Shown here in pieces: positions 27,311-36,392 of a DNA stretch of 64,000 nucleotides (the first letter of the stretch is position 1; each line of letters starts with the position of its first letter). Made by a program: the position numbers and the translations under genes. The stretch comes from Desulfosporosinus hippei DSM 8344 (lineage in GTDB: Bacteria > Bacillota > Desulfitobacteriia > Desulfitobacteriales > Desulfitobacteriaceae). The stretch lies in assembly GCF_900100785.1 (NCBI RefSeq), contig NZ_FNCP01000022.1:21567-85566 (forward strand). The letters are read 5' to 3'. The notes beneath the pieces were generated by a model. That model was not told the DNA's origin. It did not search any database and saw nothing but the letters and a program-made list of their open reading frames with translations.

Positions 27311-27598
27311 AATAGTATAAAAAAAGCCCTCGTTCCTTGCTTTGCGCAAGGGACGAGAGCTTCTCGTGGTGCCACCCTAATTGACGGAATTACTCCGCCC
27401 ACTTTACAGTCGTTAACGAGACTATCCGATTGTAAAAAAGCTCCCTTATTGGCTGTCCTACCGTGCGTCTTTCAGGCTGGTTCCAGTCATGCAAGCCCTC
27501 CCTGGAGAAAGGTTAACACGGAATTTTCCAAAAGGTTTTGTGTTTTGAGCCTTCTACATTAATATTTTTTGCGATTGGTAACAAACGTTTACCTTTGA
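27311..27598 (-). promoter_or_regulatory. T-box leader of hisS-aspS, probably tRNA-Asp responsive
   Basis: Read on the minus strand, the leader ends with the T-box core AGGGTGGCACCACG (near 27363-27376) and a long terminator hairpin, CTCTCGTCCCTTGCG with CAAGGAACGAGGG, followed by seven Ts (near 27322-27360). The UGGN variable base is C, matching discriminator G73 of tRNA-Asp; bacterial tRNA-His has C73. A stem CCGTG..CACGG (about 27461-27518) brackets CTGAAAGACG, where GAC (Asp) is the candidate specifier. The specifier assignment is tentative, the T-box itself is not. Confidence 0.88.
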
Positions 27599-27605
27599 TC
27601 GATAT

Positions 27606-27634
27606 ATTTTATCAAATGCAATGGGGGTTGTCAA
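27606..27634 (-). promoter_or_regulatory. Promoter of the hisS-aspS T-box transcript
   Basis: On the minus strand TTGACA (27629-27634), 17 bp, TAAAAT (27606-27611). It partly overlaps the end of the MBL hydrolase gene's downstream region, so hisS-aspS has its own start. Confidence 0.8.
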
Positions 27635-27647
27635 TAAAGCGTAAGGG

Positions 27648-28268
27648 CTACACCAAGAACGGATTATCCCGCTTTTCTTCCCCGATACTGGTTTCCTCTC
27701 CATGGCCTGGGAAAACTCGAGTATTTTCAGGAAGCAGCAAAAGCTTATTCTTGACCCCACTCAAAAGCTGATCCATTGACCCTCCCGGAAAATCAGTTCT
27801 GCCAATCGAACCGGCAAACAGAGTGTCCCCGCTAATCAACCCGTCAGAACACAGAAAACAAACACTGCCCGGGGAATGACCCGGCGTGGCAATAACTTTT
27901 AGTTGTTCTTTTCCAATCATAAGTTCTTGCCCGTCTCCTAGCAAGAGATCTGCCTTCTGAAGGGCCAGCCCCGGTCCAAAATAACTCGACAGATTCTTTT
28001 TCCCATCAGTAAGCATTCCTGCGTCGCCCTCGTGTATTCCTACTTTTACATCGCCTAATAACTCTCGAAGTTCATCCACTGCACCAATGTGATCAATATG
28101 CCCATGAGTCAGCAGGATATATTCAACTTTGAGACCCTTCTCCAATATCCAGCGATAAATCCGTTTCCCGTCAGCACCCGGGTCGATAACCACAGCATTC
28201 TTACTTTCTGCACAAGAGAATAAATAACAATTTGCCCCCATGGCACCCATAGCTCGCCCTTCAAGCAT
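27648..28268 (-). CDS. MBL-fold metallo-hydrolase (glyoxalase II-like, YqgX type)
   Basis: A 206-residue metallo-beta-lactamase-fold hydrolase with the metal motif LTHGHIDHIGAVDEL, ATPGHSPGSVCFL, SGDTLFAGSIGRTDFPGG and the C-terminal VFPGHGEETSIGEEK. The pattern is typical of hydroxyacylglutathione hydrolase-like proteins of Firmicutes such as YqgX, whose natural substrate may be a bacillithiol or coenzyme-A thioester. AAGGAGG precedes the ATG. It is 13 bp behind dtd in the rel-dtd-MBL string. Confidence 0.9.
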   Translation of the reverse strand: MLEGRAMGAMGANCYLFSCAESKNAVVIDPGADGKRIYRWILEKGLKVEYILLTHGHIDHIGAVDELRELLGDVKVGIHEGDAGMLTDGKKNLSSYFGPGLALQKADLLLGDGQELMIGKEQLKVIATPGHSPGSVCFLCSDGLISGDTLFAGSIGRTDFPGGSMDQLLSGVKNKLLLLPENTRVFPGHGEETSIGEEKRDNPFLV

Positions 28269-28281
28269 TCAATAAACCTCC

Positions 28282-28731
28282 TTAGAAATTCTTTTTACTA
28301 TCTAAGAGTATCGTCACAGGTCCATTATTAACCAGTTCAACGTCCATCTCTGCCTGGAAGACCCCAGTCTCAACCTTTAGGCCATAACTTCGAGCTCTCT
28401 CTACGCCTTGATTGAACAAAGCCTTAGCCTGATCCGGTGGCGCAGCCGTTGAAAAGCTGGGGCGTTTCCCCTTACGGCAATCACCATAAAGAGTAAATTG
28501 GGATACCATAAGAATTTCTCCCCCCACGTCTTGAACAGAGCGATTCATTTTTGCCTCTTGGTCTTCGAAAATTCGTAGTCCTACCAGTTTGTCGATCATC
28601 CAGTTTAAATCCTCAGTTCCGTCGTCCTGACCGACAGCCAGTAACACCAAAAGACCCTCAGCAATATTTCCCACCCTTTCACCGTTTACGGTTACAGAAG
28701 CACTTTTTACACGCTGAATGACACTGCGCAT
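28282..28731 (-). CDS. dtd: D-aminoacyl-tRNA deacylase
   Basis: A 149-residue enzyme that removes D-amino acids, and glycine from tRNA-Ala, from mischarged tRNAs. [21 protein letters not shown], the catalytic motif [30 protein letters not shown] and C-terminal [15 protein letters not shown] (NGPVT) are all present. Its ATG directly follows the rel stop (TAAATG), with GGAGG inside the rel 3' end. Confidence 0.96.
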   Translation of the reverse strand: MRSVIQRVKSASVTVNGERVGNIAEGLLVLLAVGQDDGTEDLNWMIDKLVGLRIFEDQEAKMNRSVQDVGGEILMVSQFTLYGDCRKGKRPSFSTAAPPDQAKALFNQGVERARSYGLKVETGVFQAEMDVELVNNGPVTILLDSKKNF

Positions 28732-30966
28732 TTAGGTTCCTCCTGAATGGATTCGCTTGACCTCAGTGATGTCTTTCACCTTACGAATTTTTTGCATAAC
28801 CATTTTAAGGTGCTCTAGATTCCTAATCTCAATTCGCAACTGGATATGAGCCACATCCCCTTTACCAACTCGAGCATTGATCCCAAGAATATGTGTGCGG
28901 GTATCTAAAACTGTATTCATAACCTCTGTGACCAGACGCGGCTTATCCATGCCGTAGATTTGGATATCGACAGGGTAAGTGGAGTCTGCTTGTTCTGCCC
29001 ACATAACCTCAACGATCCGATTACTTTCTTCATCAGAGTGACTAAGGACATTGCTACAATCCTCACGATGAATAGAAACTCCTCGCCCACGGGTAATGTA
29101 ACCCATGATCAAATCACCAGGCAGAGGATTACAACACTGGGCAAAACGTATCAGTACATTATCGACACCTTTAACCCTAACCCCATGGGATGCTTTGCCG
29201 TAAGAAATCTGAGCCGGTGCTTTACCTTCCCCCTGTTGAAGGGCGGCTAGCTGCATTTTCTCTCGTTCTTCTTTGGTAAGATCCTCACGCAAGCGCATTA
29301 AAACTTTATTGGTGGTAAGTACGCCATCTCCTATGGAAGCGTATAGATCATCCAATCCAACAAAGTTGTAATTCCTCCCAATAACCATAAGACTTTCCGG
29401 CTTGAGGACAGCTGCGGGATCCAGGCCTAACTTACGCACCTCACGCTCCAAGTTTTCACGCCCGCGTATGATATTATCTTCACGCTGTTCTTTCTTAAAC
29501 CATTGACGAATTCGATTTTTAGCTTGTGACGTTTTAACAAAAGACAGCCAATCTCGGCTGGGGCCGCTCCCTTGCTTCGAGGTAAGGATTTCTAAAATAT
29601 CGCCATTGTTTAATTTTGTCTCAAGCGGAACAATTCGACCATTGATCTTAGCACCTACACAGCGGTGTCCCACATCCGTGTGAACCCGATATGCAAAGTC
29701 TACCGGACAGGAGTCTGCAGGCAATTCAACCACATCACCCTTAGGCGTAAACACAAAGACCGTATCGGCAAACAAGTCAATTTTTAAGGACTCCATAAAT
29801 TCTCCGGCGTCCCGAGAATCATGCTGCCATTCCAACAGTTGACGCAACCAGGAGAGTTTTTGCTCGAAATTTACACTCGTTGTTTTGTTACCACAGTCTT
29901 TGCCACTCGATCCCTTGGTAGCGCACTCTTTGTTACTTCCTTCCTTGTACTTCCAATGCGCAGCAATTCCATATTCTGAAGTTCGGTGCATCTCGCAGGT
30001 TCGGATTTGGATTTCAAAAGGTTCTCCGTGCAGTCCAATTAGGGTAGTATGCAACGATTGATACATATTCGGCTTAGGCATGGCAATGTAATCTTTAAAT
30101 CGACCGGGTATTGGCTTCCACATAGTATGGATGATCCCTAAGGCACCATAGCAATCGTTAACAGAGTCTACAATTACTCTAATTGCCATTAAGTCGTAGA
30201 TTTCACTCAGGTCTTTGTTCTGAGTCGTCATTTTACGATAGATGCTGTAAAAATGTTTTGGACGCCCGGCAATATCAGCAAAAATCTCCACTTCATCCAG
30301 ACGTTCTCGCATTTGCACAATAACTTCATTGATATAGGCTTCACGCTCTCGCCGTTTGAGCGCTATTCCTTCAACAAGGTCATAGTATTCCTGGGGCTTT
30401 AGATATCGAAAGGAAAGATCCTCCAACTCCCATTTAATTCGAAAAATACCTAAACGGTTAGCTAAAGGGGCAAATATCTCTAGAGTTTCCTGAGCAATTT
30501 CCTTTTGTTTTTGCTCTGAGTGATATTTTAAAGTGCGCATGTTATGCAGGCGATCAGCTAGTTTAATGAGAATGACTCGAATGTCTTTAGCCATTGCTAA
30601 AAACATTTTTCGTAAATTTTCTACTTGTTGTTCGACCTTACTCTTATACTCGATTCGCCCGAGTTTAGTGACACCGTCAACAAGCAAAGCAATCTCTGAT
30701 CCAAATTCCTTTTCTATATCAGCAATAGTAAATTCAGTATCCTCTACTACATCATGAAGCAAGGAGGCTGCAATTGTGGCCTCATCCATTTCAAGTTCAA
30801 CCAAGATCTGGGCAACTTCTAAGGGGTGTAAGATATAATCTTCCCCTGAGTTGCGAAGTTGGTTCCTATGCGCTACTTCAGCAAAGTGATAGGCCTTATC
30901 CACAATACCTATCCGTGATTGCGGAAACTTCTTTTTCATTTTTACTAATAATTCTGGGAAGGACAT
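28732..30966 (-). CDS. relA: Bifunctional (p)ppGpp synthetase/hydrolase (Rel)
   Basis: A 744-residue long RSH protein. The HD hydrolase domain is intact (HPLEVAQILVELEMDE, SLLHDVVEDT with H71-D72, KLADRLHNMRT), the synthetase follows (about 200-350, with YQSLHTTLIG and EIQIRTCEMHRTSEYGIAAHWKYKEG), then TGS (about 390-455), a zinc-finger region (RFAQCCNPLPGD) and C-terminal ACT. With an intact HD motif it should both make and degrade the stringent-response alarmone. It heads rel-dtd-MBL; rel-dtd adjacency is standard in Firmicutes. Confidence 0.96.
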   Translation of the reverse strand: MSFPELLVKMKKKFPQSRIGIVDKAYHFAEVAHRNQLRNSGEDYILHPLEVAQILVELEMDEATIAASLLHDVVEDTEFTIADIEKEFGSEIALLVDGVTKLGRIEYKSKVEQQVENLRKMFLAMAKDIRVILIKLADRLHNMRTLKYHSEQKQKEIAQETLEIFAPLANRLGIFRIKWELEDLSFRYLKPQEYYDLVEGIALKRREREAYINEVIVQMRERLDEVEIFADIAGRPKHFYSIYRKMTTQNKDLSEIYDLMAIRVIVDSVNDCYGALGIIHTMWKPIPGRFKDYIAMPKPNMYQSLHTTLIGLHGEPFEIQIRTCEMHRTSEYGIAAHWKYKEGSNKECATKGSSGKDCGNKTTSVNFEQKLSWLRQLLEWQHDSRDAGEFMESLKIDLFADTVFVFTPKGDVVELPADSCPVDFAYRVHTDVGHRCVGAKINGRIVPLETKLNNGDILEILTSKQGSGPSRDWLSFVKTSQAKNRIRQWFKKEQREDNIIRGRENLEREVRKLGLDPAAVLKPESLMVIGRNYNFVGLDDLYASIGDGVLTTNKVLMRLREDLTKEEREKMQLAALQQGEGKAPAQISYGKASHGVRVKGVDNVLIRFAQCCNPLPGDLIMGYITRGRGVSIHREDCSNVLSHSDEESNRIVEVMWAEQADSTYPVDIQIYGMDKPRLVTEVMNTVLDTRTHILGINARVGKGDVAHIQLRIEIRNLEHLKMVMQKIRKVKDITEVKRIHSGGT

Positions 30967-31025
30967 AGGTGAACTCCTCTCATCCTTGCAATAACACTTG
31001 ATCTACCACTCAGAAAGCTGCAAAT

Positions 31026-31538
31026 CTAATACTCTACCAGTGAAAAAACCGGGTAATCGATCAGCTTCTCACGGCCATTTAAGAATGCCAATTCAATTAG
31101 AAAACCCATGCCAACCACGTCTGCCCCAATCTTTCGGATCAAATTTGCTGTTGCCAACATTGTTCCGCCAGTTGCTAACAGATCATCAACCATAACTACT
31201 CGTTCTCCAGGCTTTATAGCATCTGCATGTACTTCTAATGTATCAAATCCATATTCTAAAGCATATGTCTCAGAAATTGTTTTTGAAGGCAATTTACCGG
31301 GTTTGCGAACAGGAACAAACCCTACTCCTAAGGCATAGGCCACCGGGGCACCAAATAAGAAGCCCCGGGCTTCAGGCCCCACAATGACATCAGGCTTCCA
31401 AGGTTTTATCTTTTCTACAAAAGCATCGATAGCTTGGTGATATACTTCACCCTCTTTAAGCAGTGTAGTAATGTCCTTATAGGAAATTCCCTCCTTGGGA
31501 AAATCAGATATGACGCGAATATGATCTCTAAAATCCAT
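31026..31538 (-). CDS. apt: Adenine phosphoribosyltransferase
   Basis: A 170-residue purine salvage enzyme converting adenine and PRPP to [48 protein letters not shown] and the PRPP loop [16 protein letters not shown] are diagnostic. The ATG at 31538 is nine bases after AAAGGCGG and gives the usual Apt N-terminus; the frame extends a few codons further upstream. It lies between recJ and rel, the same order as in Bacillus. Confidence 0.95.
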   Translation of the reverse strand: MDFRDHIRVISDFPKEGISYKDITTLLKEGEVYHQAIDAFVEKIKPWKPDVIVGPEARGFLFGAPVAYALGVGFVPVRKPGKLPSKTISETYALEYGFDTLEVHADAIKPGERVVMVDDLLATGGTMLATANLIRKIGADVVGMGFLIELAFLNGREKLIDYPVFSLVEY

Positions 31539-31605
31539 GTCTTTAAGCCGCCTTTCTTTAAGCATACTTCAAATTGAGTGCAACAACCTTATAATGGAGT
31601 AATTC

Positions 31606-34017
31606 TTACAGGACTTTAAGCGCTGAATTTAATAGTTCTTTGTGAAACTTTAATGCCTGTTCAAACCGTTCTTTGGTTAGGCGATAGCGCGAAGAAGAGT
31701 CCAGCTCTAATTTGCTTTTCGCGGGAATCCATTTTAGAAAGAACTCGTCTGATCCGCCTAGGCATTGGATAAGTCCCAACTCTTCAAATATCTTCAAGGC
31801 AGCTTTTTGAGCTTGGGATACAGTTTGATTCCCACCCCAAAGAAAGGGGTTAGCCGTTTTTGATTTGGTCTGGAGTTCCCGATATAATTCAACGAGCTCA
31901 TCGCGAGATATAAAACAACAACGTTGACGAACTCTTTCCTCAAGAGGGCTTTCAAATCCTGCTAGTGCAATGCGAAATATACCTAATCCCCGTAATTTTT
32001 CGACACCCTCCTTGAAATCCTCACCTGTTAGCGGCAAACCGAGTATCATGCCAAGGTTTCGCTTAACTATTGCTTGTTCATTGACATCTAAATGCTTGTC
32101 CTGGATGAGACTTTTAGGGGAATTATCGCTATTAGGCAAATCATTCCCAAGTCGAAGAGTCGGCATACTCCCTGTATTGTCCCAAACCCATAAACCTTCT
32201 TTTTTTTGTACTGGCCATTCAGACCTCAGTATATATCTCCAATCTAACCATTCTATTTCCTGCTCCTCAAGTGTAGCAGCTACTTCCTGATTAGTGTATT
32301 TGATGAAAGGATCATTCCAATCTGCCTCAGGCTGGACATCCTTAATCATTAATTGAACATCCTCCCGCCCCCGAAAAGTATTCCAATCAAGAGCAAAAGC
32401 GGCATCCAAGGTTAGTTCATCCTGAAGTTCACGTAAACGTTCTCCTATTCTGAACGCAATTCCTTCTTGTTCTCCTTTAGATCCAAAACGAAATTTAATA
32501 TGACTTTGTTCTTTGCCAACAGCACTCAAGGAATGCACAGGAATTTCCTTACAAGCTAGAATTGGGCCGGGATTGCCAAGTCCAAAGGGTGCCATTTGTT
32601 CAAGTTGACGAAGTAAGTCTGGAGAGACCATATTCAGAGTAACTAAGGAATCAACTCGTAAGACTTCTTGAAACAGAGCTTCATCGAAGGCTAATGCTTG
32701 CTTATTAAGGCCCTCTCTGAGTTTTCCGACATCTTTTGTAAGAAGAGAGAAGCCAGCAGCTTGTCTATGTCCGCCAAACTTTGTTAGAAGATGGGCCTGT
32801 TGACTTAATTGTTCTAAAACCGGATACCCCAGAATTCCACGGGCTGATCCCTTAGCCTCATCTCCATCTTCCGAGATCATAAAAACCGGTCGATAATACC
32901 GTTCTACCAAGCGGGAGGCCACAATCCCCACAACCCCATGATGCCAATTTTCTGCTGAAAGAACGATAACTCTGGGCAACGGTTTACCCTCTAATAAGGA
33001 AACGGCTTCTGCTAGGATCTCCTTTTCCGTTTCCTGACGCATTTGGTTTTCTTTGGTTAACTGCCGAGCAAGTTCAGTAGCTCGTTCGGCATCCTCGGAT
33101 AAGAGCAGTTCCAACCCCGCTCGGGCGCTATCCATTCGTCCGGCAGCGTTGATTCTGGGAGCAACCATAAAGCCGATCTGTCCAGCTTTAAGAGGTTTAT
33201 CCTTTAAACCACACTCCTCGAGAAGAGCAGCTAGGCCAGGGTGATTGGTTTCTTCCATTTGGCGAAGACCATAATGAACCAGAATCCGGTTTTCCCCAAC
33301 TACTGGGACAAGATCTGCAATAGTCCCTAAAGCAACTAAATCTAAAAGATACATTTCCGTTTGAATGCCTACTTCAAGGTTTCCCAGAGATTGTAACAAG
33401 GCCTGAGCCAATTTAAACGCTACCCCAACTCCGGCTAAATCACGAAATGGGTAACCTGAATTTTCAAGCTTCGGATTGATAATAGCAAAGGCCTCCGGCA
33501 AGACTTGACCGGGTTCATGGTGATCAGTAATGATGATATCAATATTACTGGTTTTTGCTTGGATTACTTCGGCGACTGCTGTAATTCCACAGTCAACCGT
33601 AATTATTACGCTCACTCCCACCTTAGCCGCACGCTCAACAGCCTCAGCATGGAGACCATAACCTTCATCTTGGCGGTGAGGGATATAGGCTACCGCTTGA
33701 AAACCCAGATCTATAAGTACTTTATATAATAAAGTGGTACTTGTCACTCCATCAACATCATAATCTCCGTAAATAAGTATCTTTTCCTGACGCTTTAGGG
33801 CTAAAGTTAATCTCTTTATGGTTTTCCTCATATCACAAAAACAGAAAGGGGAATTTAGATTTAGGAGCGTAGGATGTAAAAATTCAATAGCCTCTTCCGG
33901 CTTTTCGTACCCTCTTTGAACCAGTATCTCTGAGACAATCGGGGAAACCCCTAATAAACTTCCCAGTGTTTCCGACCTACGTCCGGAAGATTGCGGTACC
34001 GACCATATGCGTTTCAC
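31606..34017 (-). CDS. recJ: Single-stranded-DNA-specific exonuclease RecJ
   Basis: An 803-residue 5'-3' ssDNA exonuclease of the DHH family: ILIYGDYDVDGVTSTTLLY, IIITDHHEPG, GVGVAFKLAQALL, then DHHA1 (APRINAAGRMDSARAGLELLL, LSAENWHHGVVGIVASRLVERYYRPV, KFGGHRQAAGFSL) and an OB domain. A C-terminal extension of about 230 residues, with low conservation to my eye, is typical of the longer Firmicute form. The start is GTG at 34017 after GGAGGAG; the longer upstream open frame has no ribosome site. Confidence 0.94.
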   Translation of the reverse strand: MKRIWSVPQSSGRRSETLGSLLGVSPIVSEILVQRGYEKPEEAIEFLHPTLLNLNSPFCFCDMRKTIKRLTLALKRQEKILIYGDYDVDGVTSTTLLYKVLIDLGFQAVAYIPHRQDEGYGLHAEAVERAAKVGVSVIITVDCGITAVAEVIQAKTSNIDIIITDHHEPGQVLPEAFAIINPKLENSGYPFRDLAGVGVAFKLAQALLQSLGNLEVGIQTEMYLLDLVALGTIADLVPVVGENRILVHYGLRQMEETNHPGLAALLEECGLKDKPLKAGQIGFMVAPRINAAGRMDSARAGLELLLSEDAERATELARQLTKENQMRQETEKEILAEAVSLLEGKPLPRVIVLSAENWHHGVVGIVASRLVERYYRPVFMISEDGDEAKGSARGILGYPVLEQLSQQAHLLTKFGGHRQAAGFSLLTKDVGKLREGLNKQALAFDEALFQEVLRVDSLVTLNMVSPDLLRQLEQMAPFGLGNPGPILACKEIPVHSLSAVGKEQSHIKFRFGSKGEQEGIAFRIGERLRELQDELTLDAAFALDWNTFRGREDVQLMIKDVQPEADWNDPFIKYTNQEVAATLEEQEIEWLDWRYILRSEWPVQKKEGLWVWDNTGSMPTLRLGNDLPNSDNSPKSLIQDKHLDVNEQAIVKRNLGMILGLPLTGEDFKEGVEKLRGLGIFRIALAGFESPLEERVRQRCCFISRDELVELYRELQTKSKTANPFLWGGNQTVSQAQKAALKIFEELGLIQCLGGSDEFFLKWIPAKSKLELDSSSRYRLTKERFEQALKFHKELLNSALKVL

Positions 34018-34146
34018 AAATATCTCCTCCAGACTTTCATTATAGAACAGCGCAAAAATTGCAGCAACCATTATCAATGGTCGACCAGCCCACCGATGAT
34101 TGTTCGAAATGATGGCCGAACCAACTCTCACTCAATTATGCCTCAC

Positions 34147-35136
34147 TTATCTCTCTTTATCTCGAACTTCTGACCTCAGATTACTCCTTCGGGGTCTATA
34201 ACCGCAGCGCTGACAGGTAGCAGTCACCCCATTCTCAACAGGGCATTCTTCTTCTCTGGTGCTACATGGTTCCGCATGAATCAAGACATAAGTTATCGAT
34301 AATTTCTCATTAATCTCTTGTTCAATCCTATCACAGAGTTCATGAACGTCAACCACAGGGGTAAATTTGGCAACAACTAAATGCAAATCAACATGCCGTT
34401 CTGCTCCGGCTTTACGGGTCCGTAGTTTATGAAATTCAACAAATTCTTCCTCATAGAGTTGGAGCACTTCAGCAATAATCCTTCGCTCTTCGTCAGGCAA
34501 GCTAACATCAACTAGCGGTGCAAAGGCCTTTTTGGAAAGGTCAATCGCTGCTCGTATAATCATAAAGGCAACTCCAAGGGCAATAATGGGGTCAATTATA
34601 ATCCACCCAGTAAATTTTATAATTAGTAATCCTAATAAGACCCCTAGAGATGTATAGACATCTGTCCGTAAATGTAAGGCATCCGCTTCAAGAGCTACTG
34701 AATCAGTCTTTATCGCAACTTTCATCAGACGTGAAGATACAATAAAATTCATAACCGCCGACACGGCCATGATTAGCAGACCTAATCCCAGCCCTAAATC
34801 CGAAACATGGCCTCCACTGCCGCTAAGGATTTCTCTGATTTTTTGAATCGCTTCAACGATTATCATTAGTGCTGCCACAAATATTAGCGCAGCTTCAATC
34901 GTACCCGAAACATTTTCGATTTTTCCATGTCCATAAGCATGGCATGAATCTGCAGGCTTCCCGGATTCCTTTACGGCAAAAAGAGCAATAATGGCCGCTA
35001 TTAAATCAATACCCGAATGAATTCCTTCTGACAAGATACTAACGGAGCCACTAAGAAAGCCGATTATAACCTTAGATAATGTCAATATTATATTTGAAAC
35101 GACTGATAATGTGGCGACCTTTGTCTTCTCATTCAT
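34147..35136 (-). CDS. Cation diffusion facilitator family transporter with Cys-rich tail
   Basis: A 329-residue CDF exporter with six membrane helices. The metal site residues are in TM2 SEGIHSGIDLIAA (HxxxD) and TM5 EADALHLRTDVYTS (HxxxD), the pairing usual for Zn-type CDFs. The cytoplasmic domain carries EVLQLYEEEFVEFHKLRTRKAG and HVDLHLVV. The tail is unusual: CSTREEECPVENGVTATCQRCGYRPRRS has five cysteines including CxxC, which could bind another metal ion. It probably exports Zn, Fe, Mn or Cd; specificity cannot be read from sequence alone. Confidence 0.92.
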   Translation of the reverse strand: MNEKTKVATLSVVSNIILTLSKVIIGFLSGSVSILSEGIHSGIDLIAAIIALFAVKESGKPADSCHAYGHGKIENVSGTIEAALIFVAALMIIVEAIQKIREILSGSGGHVSDLGLGLGLLIMAVSAVMNFIVSSRLMKVAIKTDSVALEADALHLRTDVYTSLGVLLGLLIIKFTGWIIIDPIIALGVAFMIIRAAIDLSKKAFAPLVDVSLPDEERRIIAEVLQLYEEEFVEFHKLRTRKAGAERHVDLHLVVAKFTPVVDVHELCDRIEQEINEKLSITYVLIHAEPCSTREEECPVENGVTATCQRCGYRPRRSNLRSEVRDKER

Positions 35137-35201
35137 GACAAACTCTCCTCACCAATTCTTTCAGTAAACGAGATGCTAAAGAATCTAACTACATAAAAAT
35201 A

Positions 35202-35225
35202 GGACCCCTTATAATAAGGTAGTCC
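35202..35225 (-). terminator. Probable terminator after the membrane protein gene
   Basis: An imperfect hairpin GGACCCCTTA-TAA-TAAGGTAGTCC; on the minus strand it is followed by TATTTTTATG. It lies between the CDF gene and the upstream membrane protein gene. Confidence 0.55.
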
Positions 35226-35400
35226 CGCAGATTACTCTGCTGCCCCAAAGCTGAAGCCCAGCTATATGCCTGACATAATAAGTTATGTATAAGATAACAA
35301 AAAATATACATAATAGCAAGGCTTTGTTTAGTCTCACTATTCCATTAAAATAATGTATATTTCCACTAAGCAGTGAGAATGTTTCCGTAAATAATCCCAC
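35209..35400 (-). CDS. Doubtful small ORF overlapping the membrane protein gene
   Basis: A 63-codon frame from a GTG inside the 3' end of the upstream gene, in another frame, with AGGA 5 nt before it and one hydrophobic stretch (ALLLCIFFVILYITYYV). Translational coupling is possible, but its stop lies in the terminator hairpin and no family is recognised, so it may be noise. Confidence 0.2.
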   Translation of the reverse strand: MGLFTETFSLLSGNIHYFNGIVRLNKALLLCIFFVILYITYYVRHIAGLQLWGSRVICGTTLL

Positions 35401-35812
35401 ATATTCCTAACATTATTCTTAAAATTGTCGGAGCAAAGCTCCATAATACCTGGCTCTTCTTACTTTTAGGAATAAGACCTGTGCCGAAAACAAAAGCCCA
35501 TAGCAGTATAGCAATAATAGGTGTTGCAAAGGCACCAAACATAACTAAGCTTGTTAGCCCTCCTACAAGCCCTCCTACAATTTGAGATTTATTTGCTCTC
35601 TTTCCAACCGTAAACAGAAGTAAACTTCCCAGAAGCCCGCCAACTATTAGTGGAATTTCCCAATACCAAAACTGTGGTGCATCATAAGAAAGAAGGTTTA
35701 TTCCGCTTAAAGCCACTATTGCAGCAAAGGTTCCCCAGATTCCTCCAAAGAAAATCATTCCTGCGCAAATAAGAAGTATACCCTCTAATAGAACTAGTTG
35801 TATAAATCCCAA
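35366..35812 (-). CDS. Multi-pass membrane protein of unknown function
   Basis: A 148-residue protein with four or five hydrophobic helices separated by short loops (LIVGGLLGSLLLFTVGKRANKSQIVGGLVGGLTSLVMFGAFATPIIAILL). The Gly-rich helix pairs resemble DUF456-type proteins, but I cannot assign it firmly. It is a single-gene unit on the minus strand at the left border of the micro-gene region. Confidence 0.6.
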   Translation of the reverse strand: MGFIQLVLLEGILLICAGMIFFGGIWGTFAAIVALSGINLLSYDAPQFWYWEIPLIVGGLLGSLLLFTVGKRANKSQIVGGLVGGLTSLVMFGAFATPIIAILLWAFVFGTGLIPKSKKSQVLWSFAPTILRIMLGICGIIYGNILTA

Positions 35813-36017
35813 GAGCCCTTTCCCCCCATTGTTTATTCGTGTTAGTATATCCCACCAATTACCAATCTAATCTTATAAAAAGAGTCACTTTGGAAATTTT
35901 GAATATAGCCCTTTATTTGTTAACACAGTTATATTATTCCACATACTCTGTATCAAGGTAGATCTAATTCAAACCTTTTCCAAGAATTATTTCTATATTG
36001 AAAAGGAGGTTTTTGCT

Positions 36018-36107
36018 ATGTGGTGGGGACGTCGTTGGGGTTGGGGTTTCCCTTGGTTTGGCTTTGGCTTCGGTCCTTGGTGGGGCTTTCGCCGCTGGTG
36101 GTGGTAG
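36018..36107 (+). CDS. 29-residue Trp/Gly/Phe/Arg-rich micro-protein
   Basis: A 30-codon gene: ATG at 36018, TAG at 36105-36107, with a perfect AAAGGAGGT (36002-36010) 7 nt upstream. The peptide starts MWWGRRWGWGFPWF, continues GFGFGPWW and ends GFRRWWW. Ten of 29 residues are Trp, seven Gly, five Phe, four Arg and two Pro; there is no acidic residue, so it is basic and strongly aromatic. It reads as two aromatic/basic halves with RR near both ends. No family is recognised. Neighbouring micro-genes of the spore-type YjcZ kind suggest a spore-layer or membrane-interface role, which is inference. Confidence 0.75.
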   Translation: MWWGRRWGWGFPWFGFGFGPWWGFRRWWW

Positions 36108-36209
36108 GCCGTAAACTCAGGGATAATCCTGATATGTTCAAACTTTAATCTTATGTTGATATATTAATTTGATTCTAGCCTTCTATATTATGACTCTTTT
36201 TAAATTTAC

Positions 36210-36248
36210 AGATAATGGCGCTGCAGCAATATGCCGGCGCCATTATCT
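36210..36248 (+). terminator. Terminator downstream of the Trp-rich micro-gene
   Basis: Perfect 12-bp arms AGATAATGGCGC (36210-36221) and GCGCCATTATCT (36237-36248), followed by ATTTCC. It ends the short plus-strand transcript about 100 nt after the stop. Confidence 0.65.
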
Positions 36249-36341
36249 ATTTCCTTACTTACTCAACTAACTTAAGATCCTACGCTCTACTACCCCAATT
36301 CTGCAACTGCGTAAAGGTGTGAAGGGATCGTCTGCCATAGC

Positions 36342-36372
36342 CAAAAAAAAAGCCCCTCATAGCCAAGGGGCC
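36342..36372 (-). terminator. Terminator of the tiny membrane-protein array
   Basis: GCCCCT (36352-36357) pairs with AGGGGC (36366-36371); on the minus strand it is followed by nine Ts (complement of 36343-36351). It lies 21 bp after the last gene of the array. Confidence 0.85.
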
Positions 36373-36392
36373 TAACAACACTCTAATCTAAC

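Noticed and set aside
27292..27402. Longer hisS start at 27402 adding 37 residues
   Set aside because: This stretch is the T-box core and terminator; a good ribosome site and the standard N-terminus place the start at 27291.
35209..35400. Confident gene call for the 63-codon frame
   Set aside because: It overlaps another gene and the terminator and has no recognised family, so it is listed only at low confidence.
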